64,000 nucleotides of DNA from positions 35,828 to 99,827 of the forward strand of contig NZ_CAKKMF010000004.1 in the NCBI RefSeq assembly GCF_918697925.1, read 5' to 3'. The notes beneath the pieces are model-generated. The model was not told the DNA's origin and did no database searches. It was given only the letters and a program-made list of their open reading frames with translations. The DNA comes from Arthrobacter sp. Bi26. Its GTDB lineage: Bacteria; Actinomycetota; Actinomycetes; Actinomycetales; Micrococcaceae. Shown piece by piece: positions 44,415 through 54,235 of this stretch. The first letter of the stretch is position 1; every line of letters starts with the position of its first letter. The position numbers and the translations under genes were made by a program.

Positions 44415-47400
44415 CGCTGGCAGCCGAAGATCTCGGCGTCCTGGGCAAGCTGGGGAAGGCGCTCGGCGTCTTCAACGCTGACGGCAACGCCAACCCCGGC
44501 TGGTTCGGCAACCCGCAGGAATACCTCACCGACATCCTGACCGATGAAAACCAGCGCGAAGCGCTGATCGCTTTCGTTGACGAGGTCCTCGGTGGCGAGG
44601 AACGGGAAACCGACGCCGATGGGGCCACTTGGCTGCCGGTGGTCAGCATGGACGACCCGGACGTCGACGTCTTCGTCACCATCAACGCCACCGGGGCCGC
44701 AGTGGATGTCGGCTTGGGAGCCAGGGTCACTACTGCCGGACCAGAGACGCATGTCCGCGCTTCGCTCCCGTTGTTCCGTCTGCGCAAGTCCGGGTCCCCG
44801 GCGGTCAGCAACCATCTGCTGCTTGGCCAGCCGGGCGCGCGGATCACCGTGTCGGCCTCGGTCACCATCACCCCGCCCGGCACGTCCTCCGCCGGAACGG
44901 CCCTTCAGCCCAGCATTGGAGCGATCGGCCTCCAAGTCTCCGTGCCGACTTCGCCAGCCGACACCCAACCTGCCGCCTTTGGCTTCACCCTGGAGCGGCT
45001 CCTCCTCCCCGGCGCTGCCACCCCGCGAGACCTGTCCTTCTCCGCCGACGGCGTTGGTGAGCTCGACGACGCCGTCCTGGACCTGGTGCTGTCCTTGGTC
45101 CGGGCGCAGGCCGACGCGGCAGGCGGGGTACACCCGCTGCTCGGCGCGGTGGCCGGGCTGCTCGGCCTGAGGCCAGGCGACAACGTACCCGACTTCCCCA
45201 TTACCGAACTGTCCACCTCCGGCGTCGCCGCATTGGCTGCCTGGGTTCGGACGATCATGACCACGGCGGCCGCCCGAAGGGACTGGCTGGACGACCTGGC
45301 CCAGATGCTGCAAGGCAACAGGGACGGCGACACGGTCAGGTTCAATCTCGGTGCGGCTGTCCTGACCTTCGGTATACGCGTGGACACCGGACCGAGCGGC
45401 AACCCCCGCCTGACACCCACACTGGCTGTCAGGCTCGGCAACGACGACGCGCGGGCGGAAGTCGGCGCCGACCTGGTAATCATGGACCTGGTTACCGGTG
45501 CCGCCGTAGCTCTGCCGGCGCTCGGGGTCTGGGCGGCCTCCGGCACCGGAACGGATCCCGTGCTCGACGTCGCGGGGCCGCCGGCCGTGCGCGCCGAGAC
45601 CCTGCGGGTCGGCTTCCAGTTGGACGCGGACCGCCGCGTCACCTTCGTGCTGGCCGCAGACCGGGTCACGCTGGGGGAGCAGGAATATGCGATGCTCGAC
45701 CTGAGCTCTCCGGACGCGATGATGGACGCGGCAGGACACGCGGTCGAGGACATCGCCAACGACCTTTTGAATGCGCTGGCCCCCGCGGACAATCTGGTGC
45801 GGATGCTGCTGGGCATCACCCCGCCGGCGGTCGCGCCGCCCGTCAACCCGACCACCCTGCCAGCCCTGATGGCCGACCCCCTCGCCGCCGTCGCCGACTA
45901 CTGGCAGGAACTGCTGGCAAACGCCGCCGGCGCCGAAGCCATCCTGGGCGCCCTGCGCGATGCCATCAGTGACGCCACCCTGGCGACGGTCGCCGTCGAA
46001 GGCGACGGGACCGCCGAGCACCCGTGGCGGGTGGGCCTGGTTGGCCCGCTACAGCTTGAGGTCAGCGCGACCGGCGGCACCGCCTCGATCGGACTGGCCG
46101 TCATGACGACCGTTGACACGCTCGGCGCGGGATGCACCGTGGTCGAGGCCCGGTTCGCCGCCACCCTGGTCGAGATCGACTTCGGCTCCCGTACCGCCAG
46201 CCTGTTGCCCGGCGTCGCTGCGGAATTGACCGCTCACGAGTCCGACACTGACCCCGGCAGGGTCAGGCTGAGCCTCGGCGACGCGGCGAGCCTGACCGCT
46301 GACAAGGTCGGTCTCCGTCTTAACTGGAAGCCGGAGCGGGGCCTGACCGCCAATCTCCTCGCTCCCCACCTCACGCTCCACGTCGCCGGCACGGATCTGC
46401 CGGTCGCGCTTCCGGTCGTGACAGCGGACGGCTCTGTCACTTTACCCGCGCAGGGGTGGGAGGCACTCGAGCGGCTGATCGGCTACCTCGGGGACCTGAT
46501 GGGCGGCGTGATCGGCGATCTGGCAGGCCTTCTCGGCTGGACCACCAACAGCCCGCAGTCCGGCGGTGACTCCGGTGGCACCGGGGCGCGCCTGCCGCTC
46601 GCTGACCTGGTCACAGACCCGAGGGCCGCCCTGCTGGCCTGGCTTCCCGGCATCGCGGCCACTGAGATGGCTCCTGCGTTGCTGGATTTTCTGGCCGACC
46701 TGTTGGAGGGGTCCGGGCCAGTGCGGGGGATGGTACGCGGTACCGGCCACCCGGACGACCCATACCACCTGCCGACGGGGGCCGGTCTGCCGGTCCCCGC
46801 GGTTTGGTTTCCGCCGCAGGGACTTGAACCCCGGCAAACAGCGGCTTCCAACGCGATTCGTGACTGGCGGCCAGGTGATGAGGCGCTGCCACCGATTGCG
46901 TTGGCCAACGCTCTCGAGGCCGAGGCCGAGCTCGACCCCGGGATTCGTGGGCTCGTCCAGGATCGCCCGACCGAGGCCGGGCTGGCCGCCCTGATCGAGC
47001 GCTGGACGGGAACAGATGGCCGGATCGTGCCACCGGCGGCCGCGCCGGCAGGGGTCACAGTGCTGACGGACGGGGTGGCCGCCGGCCAACTGCTGGACGA
47101 ACTCGTCCTTGACGATCTGCTGGACCGTACGCCGGCCATCGCTGTATACGTGGCTTTGGGCGCTGCCGCCTGGCCCGATGCGCCGGCGGATCGGCGGGTC
47201 GACCTCAGCGCGGCCGGTCTGACGCCGGAGATGTTCGCGACTCCGGCCGCGGCAACCGGTGAGTGGTTTGTCGCGTTGGGGTCGCGGGTGGACTGCCGGG
47301 CGCCCGGATCGACAACGGACGGCACGCCGGAGCAGGTGGCGAGGCTGCGCAGACTCGTACAGGGCTTGGGCTCGGCCAGCAACGACATCGTCCTGGTCGG

Positions 47401-50400
47401 GATCGCCGGAGCCGGGCACTGCGCCCGGCTGGTTGCTCACACCGAATCCCAGGTCGCCACACTGGTCACCGTCGGCACGCCCCTCTCACCCATTGCGCTG
47501 ACCGCGTTGTCCACCCAGCCGACCGCCGACGCGCTTCGACTGCTGCACCGGTTGCTGCCAGCAGCTTCAGACCCCGACACCACGCCCGAAGACGAAGATG
47601 AAGACCTAGCCCTCGGCCGCGCCCTGGTCGGCTCCATGATGGAGCTCACTTCACTGGCCGACCCGAGCGCGGACCTGCGCCAGCCCGTCGTCTTGCAGGA
47701 TCCGCCGCGCACAGGCCTGGAGGTCATCGCACTGTTCGGCCAGGTTGCGGCCGAGCAGGCCGGTCGCGCAGTCACTGCGATAGTCTGCTCCGGTCTGGCC
47801 GCCAGGGCCCGGGTCCGCGCGGTGACCCCGCTGCCGCGCCCCACCGCCATCGAGGCCGGAGTGGTGCTCAACGTGCCCCCATCCGGCGGAACTTTGAAGA
47901 TCACCGCAGAGGCCCGACTGACCTTGGTGTCTTATGATCTGCAGTCAGCCGGCCCGGCCGAGGCCTTGGACCTCACCCGGCGGTTGCGGGCGCGGCTGCG
48001 GGTGAGCGACCGGACGGGCTGGCTGCTCGCCACTCCCGAAGCCGAGCTGCGGGCGGTGTCAGCCGATGTCCTGGTCCCGCTCGACGGCGCCGCCAGCGGT
48101 ACCTCGACGGTCACCCTGCACGACGCCCGGATCTTCGGGCAGTCCTGGGAGGAGCTGATTCTTGGCACCGGACCCGGGGCGGTCGCCGTGCTGCCCGAGG
48201 CACGGTCCCTGCTGGCCGTACTGGTACAGCGGCTGACCGCTGACGCCACCTCGGCCGCCTCGATGGCGCTGGCGGACCTCATGCAGGCACTGGGCCTGAT
48301 CGCGCCCACCGGCGGGCTGGCCGGGGACGCGCTCGACCAGCTCATCCGCGACCCCGGTGGCCTGATTCGAGACCGTCTGGCCGACGCGGTCCAGGATGTG
48401 GTCGATCCCTTGAACGACCTGCTCGGGCCGGCCGCTGCCGGACTCGACCTGGCCACCCGTACCCTCAGCCTCACGGCGGGCAGCGATCTGACCGGCCGCT
48501 TCGGCTGGTCCCTGCAGCTTACGGCCAGCCCGGCCAGCACCACCGGGCGGGTGCTGTTCGGTCCGGCAACGCCGTCGCTGCGGACGGGAAGCCTGCAATT
48601 CGAAGTCTTGCTCGCCCCCTTCCGGGCACGGATCCACTGGCACCAACCTGGCGGCGCCGTGCACCTCATCCAGCTTTGGCCCGATCCCGACCCGGCGGCG
48701 ATCGGGCGTGGGATCGCCGCCGCTGCCCCCAGTCTGGGCGGGCACGTTGCGCTGGAGCTGATGCGGCGACTGGACCCGGTGACCCAACCGATCATCGATG
48801 CTGCGCTGGATGCGCTCGGACTACTGACCGGCGCAGACGGTGACAGTGAGCGTTCGTTGCGGCCACTGGCCGGGCTGATCGCCGACCCGGCCGGATGGCT
48901 TCGCGGGCCGGACTCCCTTGCCGCCAGCCCTGCCAGGTTCCAAGTCCTCTTCGACGCGCTCCGCCCTCTCATGGGTGCGGCCGGAAGCCCCGGCTCTTCC
49001 CTGGCCCTGGCGTCCGGCGTGAGCCTGGCGGTCAGGGCGGCCGGCCCGGCGGCCAGGATGGAGCTGGCCGTCGACACCGGTGCCTGGACCGCTCCGGGCG
49101 GCGCCGCAGCCCGGCTCACCGCGGGCGTCACCGCCGCGCTCACTGTCGAGGCCAGCGGGCCGGCCACCGTGAGCCTGGAACTGTTCCTCGGCACCGGCGC
49201 TGAGGCCGGCCACCGGGCGTTGCACCTCCGCCTGGGCGGTTCCGGCATCGAGGTGTTCATCCGGCCGGCAAATGGCCCGGACATCTCTCTGCTGCCCTTT
49301 GCCGGCCTCGGCGCCCTGTCCGCTGTGGCTGGGGCGGCGTTGCCGTTCCTGCTCGACGAACTGGCCGGCTGCCCCGCCCCGGTAGGCCCGCTGGTGGCCA
49401 CCATCGGTGACGCCCTGGCCCTGCGCACCGGCACACCCGGGGCCTTTGACCGGGCCCGGCTGCAGGCCTGGGCGGCAAACCCCGCCAGCCGGCTGGCGGC
49501 GTCGGCGGGCAGCATTGCTGCCACCGGAATCAACACGCTGGCACCGTTGATCGACGCCTACCTGCCGGCGGGGGTCAGCGCCGACGCTCCCAGCGCGGAC
49601 ACGCTGCGGGTCGCCGTCGGGGCCGTATCCCTCATGTGGGGGCCGACCACCGGTGCCGTGACCATCAGCCTTGACGACCTGGCCGTCCCCGGGATCCAGA
49701 ACGTGAGCGGTGCACTCACGGTCAGCGGTGCCGGGCTGGAGGAGCTCGCCGTCACCGTCGGCCCGGCGGCCATTGATACCGGCAGCGTCATCCTCCGGCC
49801 GTTTGTCACGGTGGCCGCGGGGGCCACCCCGACCGGTGGCCGGCGGATCGTGGTCGGCCTGGCCGCCGACGACGACAGACGGTTCGGCGCACGCTGGCTG
49901 CTGGACGGCCAGACCTTTGCCTTGATTTCGAGCGTCGGTTCAATGCTGCTGCCGGTCGAGAGCGAGGACTCCATAGACGTCGCGCTGCGGCTGGTCGAGG
50001 TCATCGCCGACGTGGTGGCAGCGGTGGCGCTGGCAACCGAGGCGGTCAGCGATGTGCTGGACACCGCGGTGGGCGCCACCGATGTGCGCAACCTCCTGCG
50101 TGGCGTGCTGCTCGAGGACACCGCCGATCCTGACCAGCTGATCGACGGCCTGTTCGACGTCGCTACGGCGCTGTCCAGAGTCCAGAAGCTGGCCGCCAAC
50201 CTGGGCACGGCCGGCCTGTCGATCACGGTCGAAGGCCTGACCATCACCTTGCTGAATCTCGGCGGAGAGATCGGCCTGCAGCTCGGCGTCAGCCCGCGCT
50301 GGCCGCTGCTCGAGGGCGCAGTCTCCCTCTGGCTGGAAACCGACGACTCCTGGATTATTCCCGATCCGCCCGGCTCGGGCGGCATCTTCCTCGGGGTCCT

Positions 50401-53400
50401 CGGAGCGACCGCGCCACTGACCTTCCGGCCGTCACTGACCGTCAACGGCGTTGGTCTTCGGATTGGCTCCGCCGCCGGAATGCTCGTGGACTCCGTCATC
50501 GGCATCGAGTCGATCGCTCTGCACGTGTACGCCGCCGTCGATGCCTCCGGCATACGCGGCGGCGGCGCCCAGCTTCAACTCACCAACCTCGCCCTGGCGC
50601 CCAGCGGCGGGGGACAAAACGGGATCGCCCAAGGCATCATGCGCGATACCGGTCCCACGCCGCCGCGGCCGGCATTCTCCCCGGCCCTGGCCGTGCAGAA
50701 GCACGACAACAGCCCCGTCGAGGTCACCCTGCGCGCAGGCGATGGCGCGGGGCCGTGGTGGATCGCCATCCGGCGCGGGTTCGGCCCCCTTTACCTGGAG
50801 CAGGTCGGCTTCGGGGTGGGGGTGGCCGACCACCGCATCGAGCGGGTTTCGCTGCTCATGGACGGTTCGGTGGCGCTGTTCGGCCTGAGCTGCGCTGTCG
50901 ACGACCTGCAGATCACCTACCTCGCCGGTGCACCGAACGCTGACATCTTCAACATCAACAGCTGGCAAATTGATCTGGCAGGCCTGGCGGTCACCGCCGA
51001 CATGGCCGGGCTGAGCATCGCCGGCGGGCTGCTCAAGCACGGCATTCCACCGAACATCGAATACCTCGGCATGCTGCTGGCGCGGTTCGGAGTCTACGGA
51101 ATCACGATCTACGGAGGGTACGGCGAAAGCAGCGACACCCAGGGGAAGTTTGTCGCCTTCTTCGCGGTGGGAGCCATCAACGGACCGATCGGCGGGCCCC
51201 CGGCGTTCTTCCTCACCGGCATCGGCGGGGGCTTCGGCATCAACCGGCAGCTGATCGTGCCCACCGACCTGAACCGCTTCGGCGACTACCCGCTGATCCA
51301 GGCTTTGGACATTGCGGCCAAGCCGCAGCAGCCGATGGACCATCTGCGCTCGCTGGCTGCGGCCTTCCCGGCAAAGCGCGGCAGCTTTTGGTTCGCGGCC
51401 GGAATATCCTTCAACAGCTTCGCACTGGTCGACGGCATCGCCGTCCTGGCTGTGCAGGTCGGCGACGGCCTGGACATCAACCTGCTTGGCTTGGCACGGA
51501 TGGCCCTGCCCCGACCGCAGGCAGCCATCGTCTCCATCGAGCTGGCCCTCGTGGTGCGGTTCTCCACCTCCGAAGGCGTGCTCTGGGTGCAGGCCCAGCT
51601 GACGGACAACTCCTGGTTGCTCTATCCGGATGTCCGGCTGACCGGCGGATTCGCATACGTCATCTGGTTCAAGGGCGAACACCGCGGCGAGTTTGTCCTC
51701 ACCATGGGCGGCTACCACCCCGACTTCCACCGCGACGGGTACCCCGTGGTACCCCGGCTCGGGCTGCACTGGGCCATCGGCGACTACATCGTCATCGAAG
51801 CTGGCAGCTACTTTGCGCTGACCTCGGAGGCAGTGATGGCCGGCGGGGACTTCCACGTCTCCGCCCGCTTCGGGTGGGCCTGGGCTGAGCTGCGCTTTGG
51901 TGCCCATGGCATCATCTACTTCGACCCGTTCCGTTACCAGGTCAGTGCGTATGTGCGCATTTCGGCCGGAGTCACCATCGACCTGTGGATTTTCGGCGAG
52001 GTGACCATCTCGGTCTCCCTGGGCGCGCGGATCGAGGTCGAGGGTCCGCAGTTTCACGGTATCGCCACGTTCGAGGTCGGGCCGGTGGAGCTGTCGGTGC
52101 CGTTCGGTGACTCCGAACAGACCCGCAAGGAGCTGCTCGGCGCGGACACGTTCATCGAGAAGTACCTTGAGCCCACGGCCGGCGGCGCACAGGCCCACGC
52201 GGTCATGGTGTCCGCCGGAACCCTGCCTGCCAAGGGCGAGCACTCCACCCCGGACGGGTCCGGCGGCCGGCCGTTCGTGGTGGTGCCGGAGTTCTCGTTG
52301 ACCTTCAGCAGCACCGTGCCCGCGGTCGAAGTCTTTCGGACCAACGCCGCGGCAGCGTCACTTTCCACGCATCATCCGAGCCGGAGCCTCGGCGTGGGCC
52401 CGATGGGTACGCCTACAATGACCCCGCGGATTACGCTGACCTGGCGGCGCGCCGGCACCGCGGTGGGCTTCCCCTTCGCAGTCACCGCCCGCCCGTTCGG
52501 GTCGTTCCCGGTGGGGGTGTGGGGCCCGCCCCAGCCCGACGACAACCGTCCGGTGCCCAAGGCCGAGATGATAGAGGCGCTCAACGAGCTTGAGCTGACT
52601 GCCGCCGCCTCGCCTTCCGGCGGGGGACCCGCCATCCCGTACCACCAGGTCGACGTCGGTGCACGCAAGCCGCTGCCCTTCACACGCCGTTCGGCGCAGG
52701 TCAACGGCTTGAAGAAGGAGACCCGGACGCTGGCCAACGTGGTCAGCCAGCCCGCCACAGCCGATGAGGCGTTCGCGCTGGCCCGCCGGTTCCTGGCCGC
52801 CACAGCCACCCCGACCGGGCTCGCGGCGCTGCGCGGAGAGCGGCAGGCTCCACCGAGACTGGGCACGCTTGGCGAAGGGCTGGACGCGGACGTCGCCACG
52901 GAAATCCCGGTAATCGGTGCCCGGCCGCCGGGGAAAGTCTACGACCATTTCGTCGACGCTCCCCAGGCCATCGGGCTGCTGCCAGGCGTCACGGTGGACC
53001 AGCGCAATATCCCCGGTGGGCGAACTACGGTCAAGGACGCCGACCAGCTCTGGCGGCAGAACCCGCCGACGCTGGCGTCGGCCGAGGAAGCCCGCAGCCG
53101 GTCCATTGCGGCCAGGCTGGTGGTCAGCGAACCGGCCGCGGTTTCCACCGGACGGGATGGCGGCTCCACGGAGACGGTCATCGGCACCGATCGGGTGCCG
53201 GTGACGGCGGTAGCACACGCTCCGTCGGCGGTGGTGCGAACCGCTGGCGGAACCGGAACCGATCATCTGGACGGATTCACCGCCAGCCTGACTGCAGGCC
53301 GGCGGGTCGGGCGCGGAACCGCGGGCGCAACACTGGGGAGCGGTGAGACCGTGGTCCTGAAGCTGCCCAACGCCTACGCCGACGCCGGAGACGGCGACCG

Positions 53401-54229
53401 GCCCCGGCTCCAGGTCAGCGGTGACCCGGCCCGGGTGGTGCTGCTGGGACATGGCGGGCGGGTCATGGCGGACCAGGTGCTCCCCGATGGCGGCACCGTC
53501 GAGATCGGGCAGGGTGCCGAACGCATAGCTGTTATCGGTCAGGGCGCGGCCGAAGGCCCAGGGCAGGTGCCGGTCGGGCTGGCGGGCTGGCACGCAGGAT
53601 CATCGTTGCCGTACGCGGGCTGGTCCAGCGCGCTCGCGCCCGGATGCGTGCTGCGCAGCAACGGCGACCCTCTCAAGCGGAACGACCAGAGGGTTGAGGC
53701 CGGCTGGGTCGCCGCCGCCGAGCTGGCCAAGGGTCAGAGCACTGTGACCACCCGCTTCGCCGAGCAACTTGGCAGCGTGGTGTTCATCCTGGACGATCCG
53801 GCCGCCCTGGGCGATCCGATGACCGGACGGGGCCTGTTGCTCGGTCTGGACGGCGCCACGCGGGCAACGGGCCTGGACGGGGAAGAGCTGCCACCCCTGC
53901 TGCTGGTCGCAGAAAACCGCAGCGTGCTGGCCTACGACGTGCTGCCCGGCACCGAGGCCCCGGCGGTCACTATCGCCTCCGAGCTCGGCTGGTCGCTGGC
54001 CGGGGTGATGGGATGGCCCGGCTCGGCGGCGGAGGCGGTGGCCATGATCGGCAGCCGGGGCCTGGACGCTGCCCTGCGACCGCTGGCCGGCGGGACCATC
54101 GGCAGCAGCAAGCTCACCTGGCTGGGCCAGACCCGCACGACCCGGCAGCGGCTGCAGGCCAAGACCCTGGCCAGCGGCCGGCCGTCGCCAGGCCGCACGT
54201 CGGCTCGTACACCACCTGAAGGGAGATGA
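44411..54229 (+). CDS. Giant DUF6603-like protein (3272 aa)
   Basis: A very large, Ala/Gly/Leu/Asp-rich beta-repetitive protein without signal peptide or TM segments. Residues about 2200-2650 (GVYGITIYGGYGESSDTQGK, GGPPAFFLTGIGGGFGINR, WAWAELRFGAHGIIYFDPF) resemble the DUF6603 domain of giant actinobacterial and myxobacterial proteins. It may form an amphipathic or barrel-like surface, as many segments alternate short strands with aromatic residues. Residues about 895-1045 look like an alpha/beta-hydrolase insert (NDIVLVGIAGAGHCARLVAH, then LVTVGTPLSP) with Cys in the nucleophile-elbow region. Residues 1-850 and 1150-2000 are repetitive beta regions of unknown fold. Translation is coupled to the preceding gene (ATGA). 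Function unknown; it is probably the core structural component of a complex encoded by this operon (inference). Confidence 0.8.
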   Translation: MTLAAEDLGVLGKLGKALGVFNADGNANPGWFGNPQEYLTDILTDENQREALIAFVDEVLGGEERETDADGATWLPVVSMDDPDVDVFVTINATGAAVDVGLGARVTTAGPETHVRASLPLFRLRKSGSPAVSNHLLLGQPGARITVSASVTITPPGTSSAGTALQPSIGAIGLQVSVPTSPADTQPAAFGFTLERLLLPGAATPRDLSFSADGVGELDDAVLDLVLSLVRAQADAAGGVHPLLGAVAGLLGLRPGDNVPDFPITELSTSGVAALAAWVRTIMTTAAARRDWLDDLAQMLQGNRDGDTVRFNLGAAVLTFGIRVDTGPSGNPRLTPTLAVRLGNDDARAEVGADLVIMDLVTGAAVALPALGVWAASGTGTDPVLDVAGPPAVRAETLRVGFQLDADRRVTFVLAADRVTLGEQEYAMLDLSSPDAMMDAAGHAVEDIANDLLNALAPADNLVRMLLGITPPAVAPPVNPTTLPALMADPLAAVADYWQELLANAAGAEAILGALRDAISDATLATVAVEGDGTAEHPWRVGLVGPLQLEVSATGGTASIGLAVMTTVDTLGAGCTVVEARFAATLVEIDFGSRTASLLPGVAAELTAHESDTDPGRVRLSLGDAASLTADKVGLRLNWKPERGLTANLLAPHLTLHVAGTDLPVALPVVTADGSVTLPAQGWEALERLIGYLGDLMGGVIGDLAGLLGWTTNSPQSGGDSGGTGARLPLADLVTDPRAALLAWLPGIAATEMAPALLDFLADLLEGSGPVRGMVRGTGHPDDPYHLPTGAGLPVPAVWFPPQGLEPRQTAASNAIRDWRPGDEALPPIALANALEAEAELDPGIRGLVQDRPTEAGLAALIERWTGTDGRIVPPAAAPAGVTVLTDGVAAGQLLDELVLDDLLDRTPAIAVYVALGAAAWPDAPADRRVDLSAAGLTPEMFATPAAATGEWFVALGSRVDCRAPGSTTDGTPEQVARLRRLVQGLGSASNDIVLVGIAGAGHCARLVAHTESQVATLVTVGTPLSPIALTALSTQPTADALRLLHRLLPAASDPDTTPEDEDEDLALGRALVGSMMELTSLADPSADLRQPVVLQDPPRTGLEVIALFGQVAAEQAGRAVTAIVCSGLAARARVRAVTPLPRPTAIEAGVVLNVPPSGGTLKITAEARLTLVSYDLQSAGPAEALDLTRRLRARLRVSDRTGWLLATPEAELRAVSADVLVPLDGAASGTSTVTLHDARIFGQSWEELILGTGPGAVAVLPEARSLLAVLVQRLTADATSAASMALADLMQALGLIAPTGGLAGDALDQLIRDPGGLIRDRLADAVQDVVDPLNDLLGPAAAGLDLATRTLSLTAGSDLTGRFGWSLQLTASPASTTGRVLFGPATPSLRTGSLQFEVLLAPFRARIHWHQPGGAVHLIQLWPDPDPAAIGRGIAAAAPSLGGHVALELMRRLDPVTQPIIDAALDALGLLTGADGDSERSLRPLAGLIADPAGWLRGPDSLAASPARFQVLFDALRPLMGAAGSPGSSLALASGVSLAVRAAGPAARMELAVDTGAWTAPGGAAARLTAGVTAALTVEASGPATVSLELFLGTGAEAGHRALHLRLGGSGIEVFIRPANGPDISLLPFAGLGALSAVAGAALPFLLDELAGCPAPVGPLVATIGDALALRTGTPGAFDRARLQAWAANPASRLAASAGSIAATGINTLAPLIDAYLPAGVSADAPSADTLRVAVGAVSLMWGPTTGAVTISLDDLAVPGIQNVSGALTVSGAGLEELAVTVGPAAIDTGSVILRPFVTVAAGATPTGGRRIVVGLAADDDRRFGARWLLDGQTFALISSVGSMLLPVESEDSIDVALRLVEVIADVVAAVALATEAVSDVLDTAVGATDVRNLLRGVLLEDTADPDQLIDGLFDVATALSRVQKLAANLGTAGLSITVEGLTITLLNLGGEIGLQLGVSPRWPLLEGAVSLWLETDDSWIIPDPPGSGGIFLGVLGATAPLTFRPSLTVNGVGLRIGSAAGMLVDSVIGIESIALHVYAAVDASGIRGGGAQLQLTNLALAPSGGGQNGIAQGIMRDTGPTPPRPAFSPALAVQKHDNSPVEVTLRAGDGAGPWWIAIRRGFGPLYLEQVGFGVGVADHRIERVSLLMDGSVALFGLSCAVDDLQITYLAGAPNADIFNINSWQIDLAGLAVTADMAGLSIAGGLLKHGIPPNIEYLGMLLARFGVYGITIYGGYGESSDTQGKFVAFFAVGAINGPIGGPPAFFLTGIGGGFGINRQLIVPTDLNRFGDYPLIQALDIAAKPQQPMDHLRSLAAAFPAKRGSFWFAAGISFNSFALVDGIAVLAVQVGDGLDINLLGLARMALPRPQAAIVSIELALVVRFSTSEGVLWVQAQLTDNSWLLYPDVRLTGGFAYVIWFKGEHRGEFVLTMGGYHPDFHRDGYPVVPRLGLHWAIGDYIVIEAGSYFALTSEAVMAGGDFHVSARFGWAWAELRFGAHGIIYFDPFRYQVSAYVRISAGVTIDLWIFGEVTISVSLGARIEVEGPQFHGIATFEVGPVELSVPFGDSEQTRKELLGADTFIEKYLEPTAGGAQAHAVMVSAGTLPAKGEHSTPDGSGGRPFVVVPEFSLTFSSTVPAVEVFRTNAAAASLSTHHPSRSLGVGPMGTPTMTPRITLTWRRAGTAVGFPFAVTARPFGSFPVGVWGPPQPDDNRPVPKAEMIEALNELELTAAASPSGGGPAIPYHQVDVGARKPLPFTRRSAQVNGLKKETRTLANVVSQPATADEAFALARRFLAATATPTGLAALRGERQAPPRLGTLGEGLDADVATEIPVIGARPPGKVYDHFVDAPQAIGLLPGVTVDQRNIPGGRTTVKDADQLWRQNPPTLASAEEARSRSIAARLVVSEPAAVSTGRDGGSTETVIGTDRVPVTAVAHAPSAVVRTAGGTGTDHLDGFTASLTAGRRVGRGTAGATLGSGETVVLKLPNAYADAGDGDRPRLQVSGDPARVVLLGHGGRVMADQVLPDGGTVEIGQGAERIAVIGQGAAEGPGQVPVGLAGWHAGSSLPYAGWSSALAPGCVLRSNGDPLKRNDQRVEAGWVAAAELAKGQSTVTTRFAEQLGSVVFILDDPAALGDPMTGRGLLLGLDGATRATGLDGEELPPLLLVAENRSVLAYDVLPGTEAPAVTIASELGWSLAGVMGWPGSAAEAVAMIGSRGLDAALRPLAGGTIGSSKLTWLGQTRTTRQRLQAKTLASGRPSPGRTSARTPPEGR

Positions 54230-54235
54230 CACCAG

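Noticed and set aside
44165..46021. 618-codon minus-strand ORF opposite the start of the giant gene
   Set aside because: Gly/Arg/Gln-rich antisense shadow produced by GC-biased codons of the plus-strand gene.
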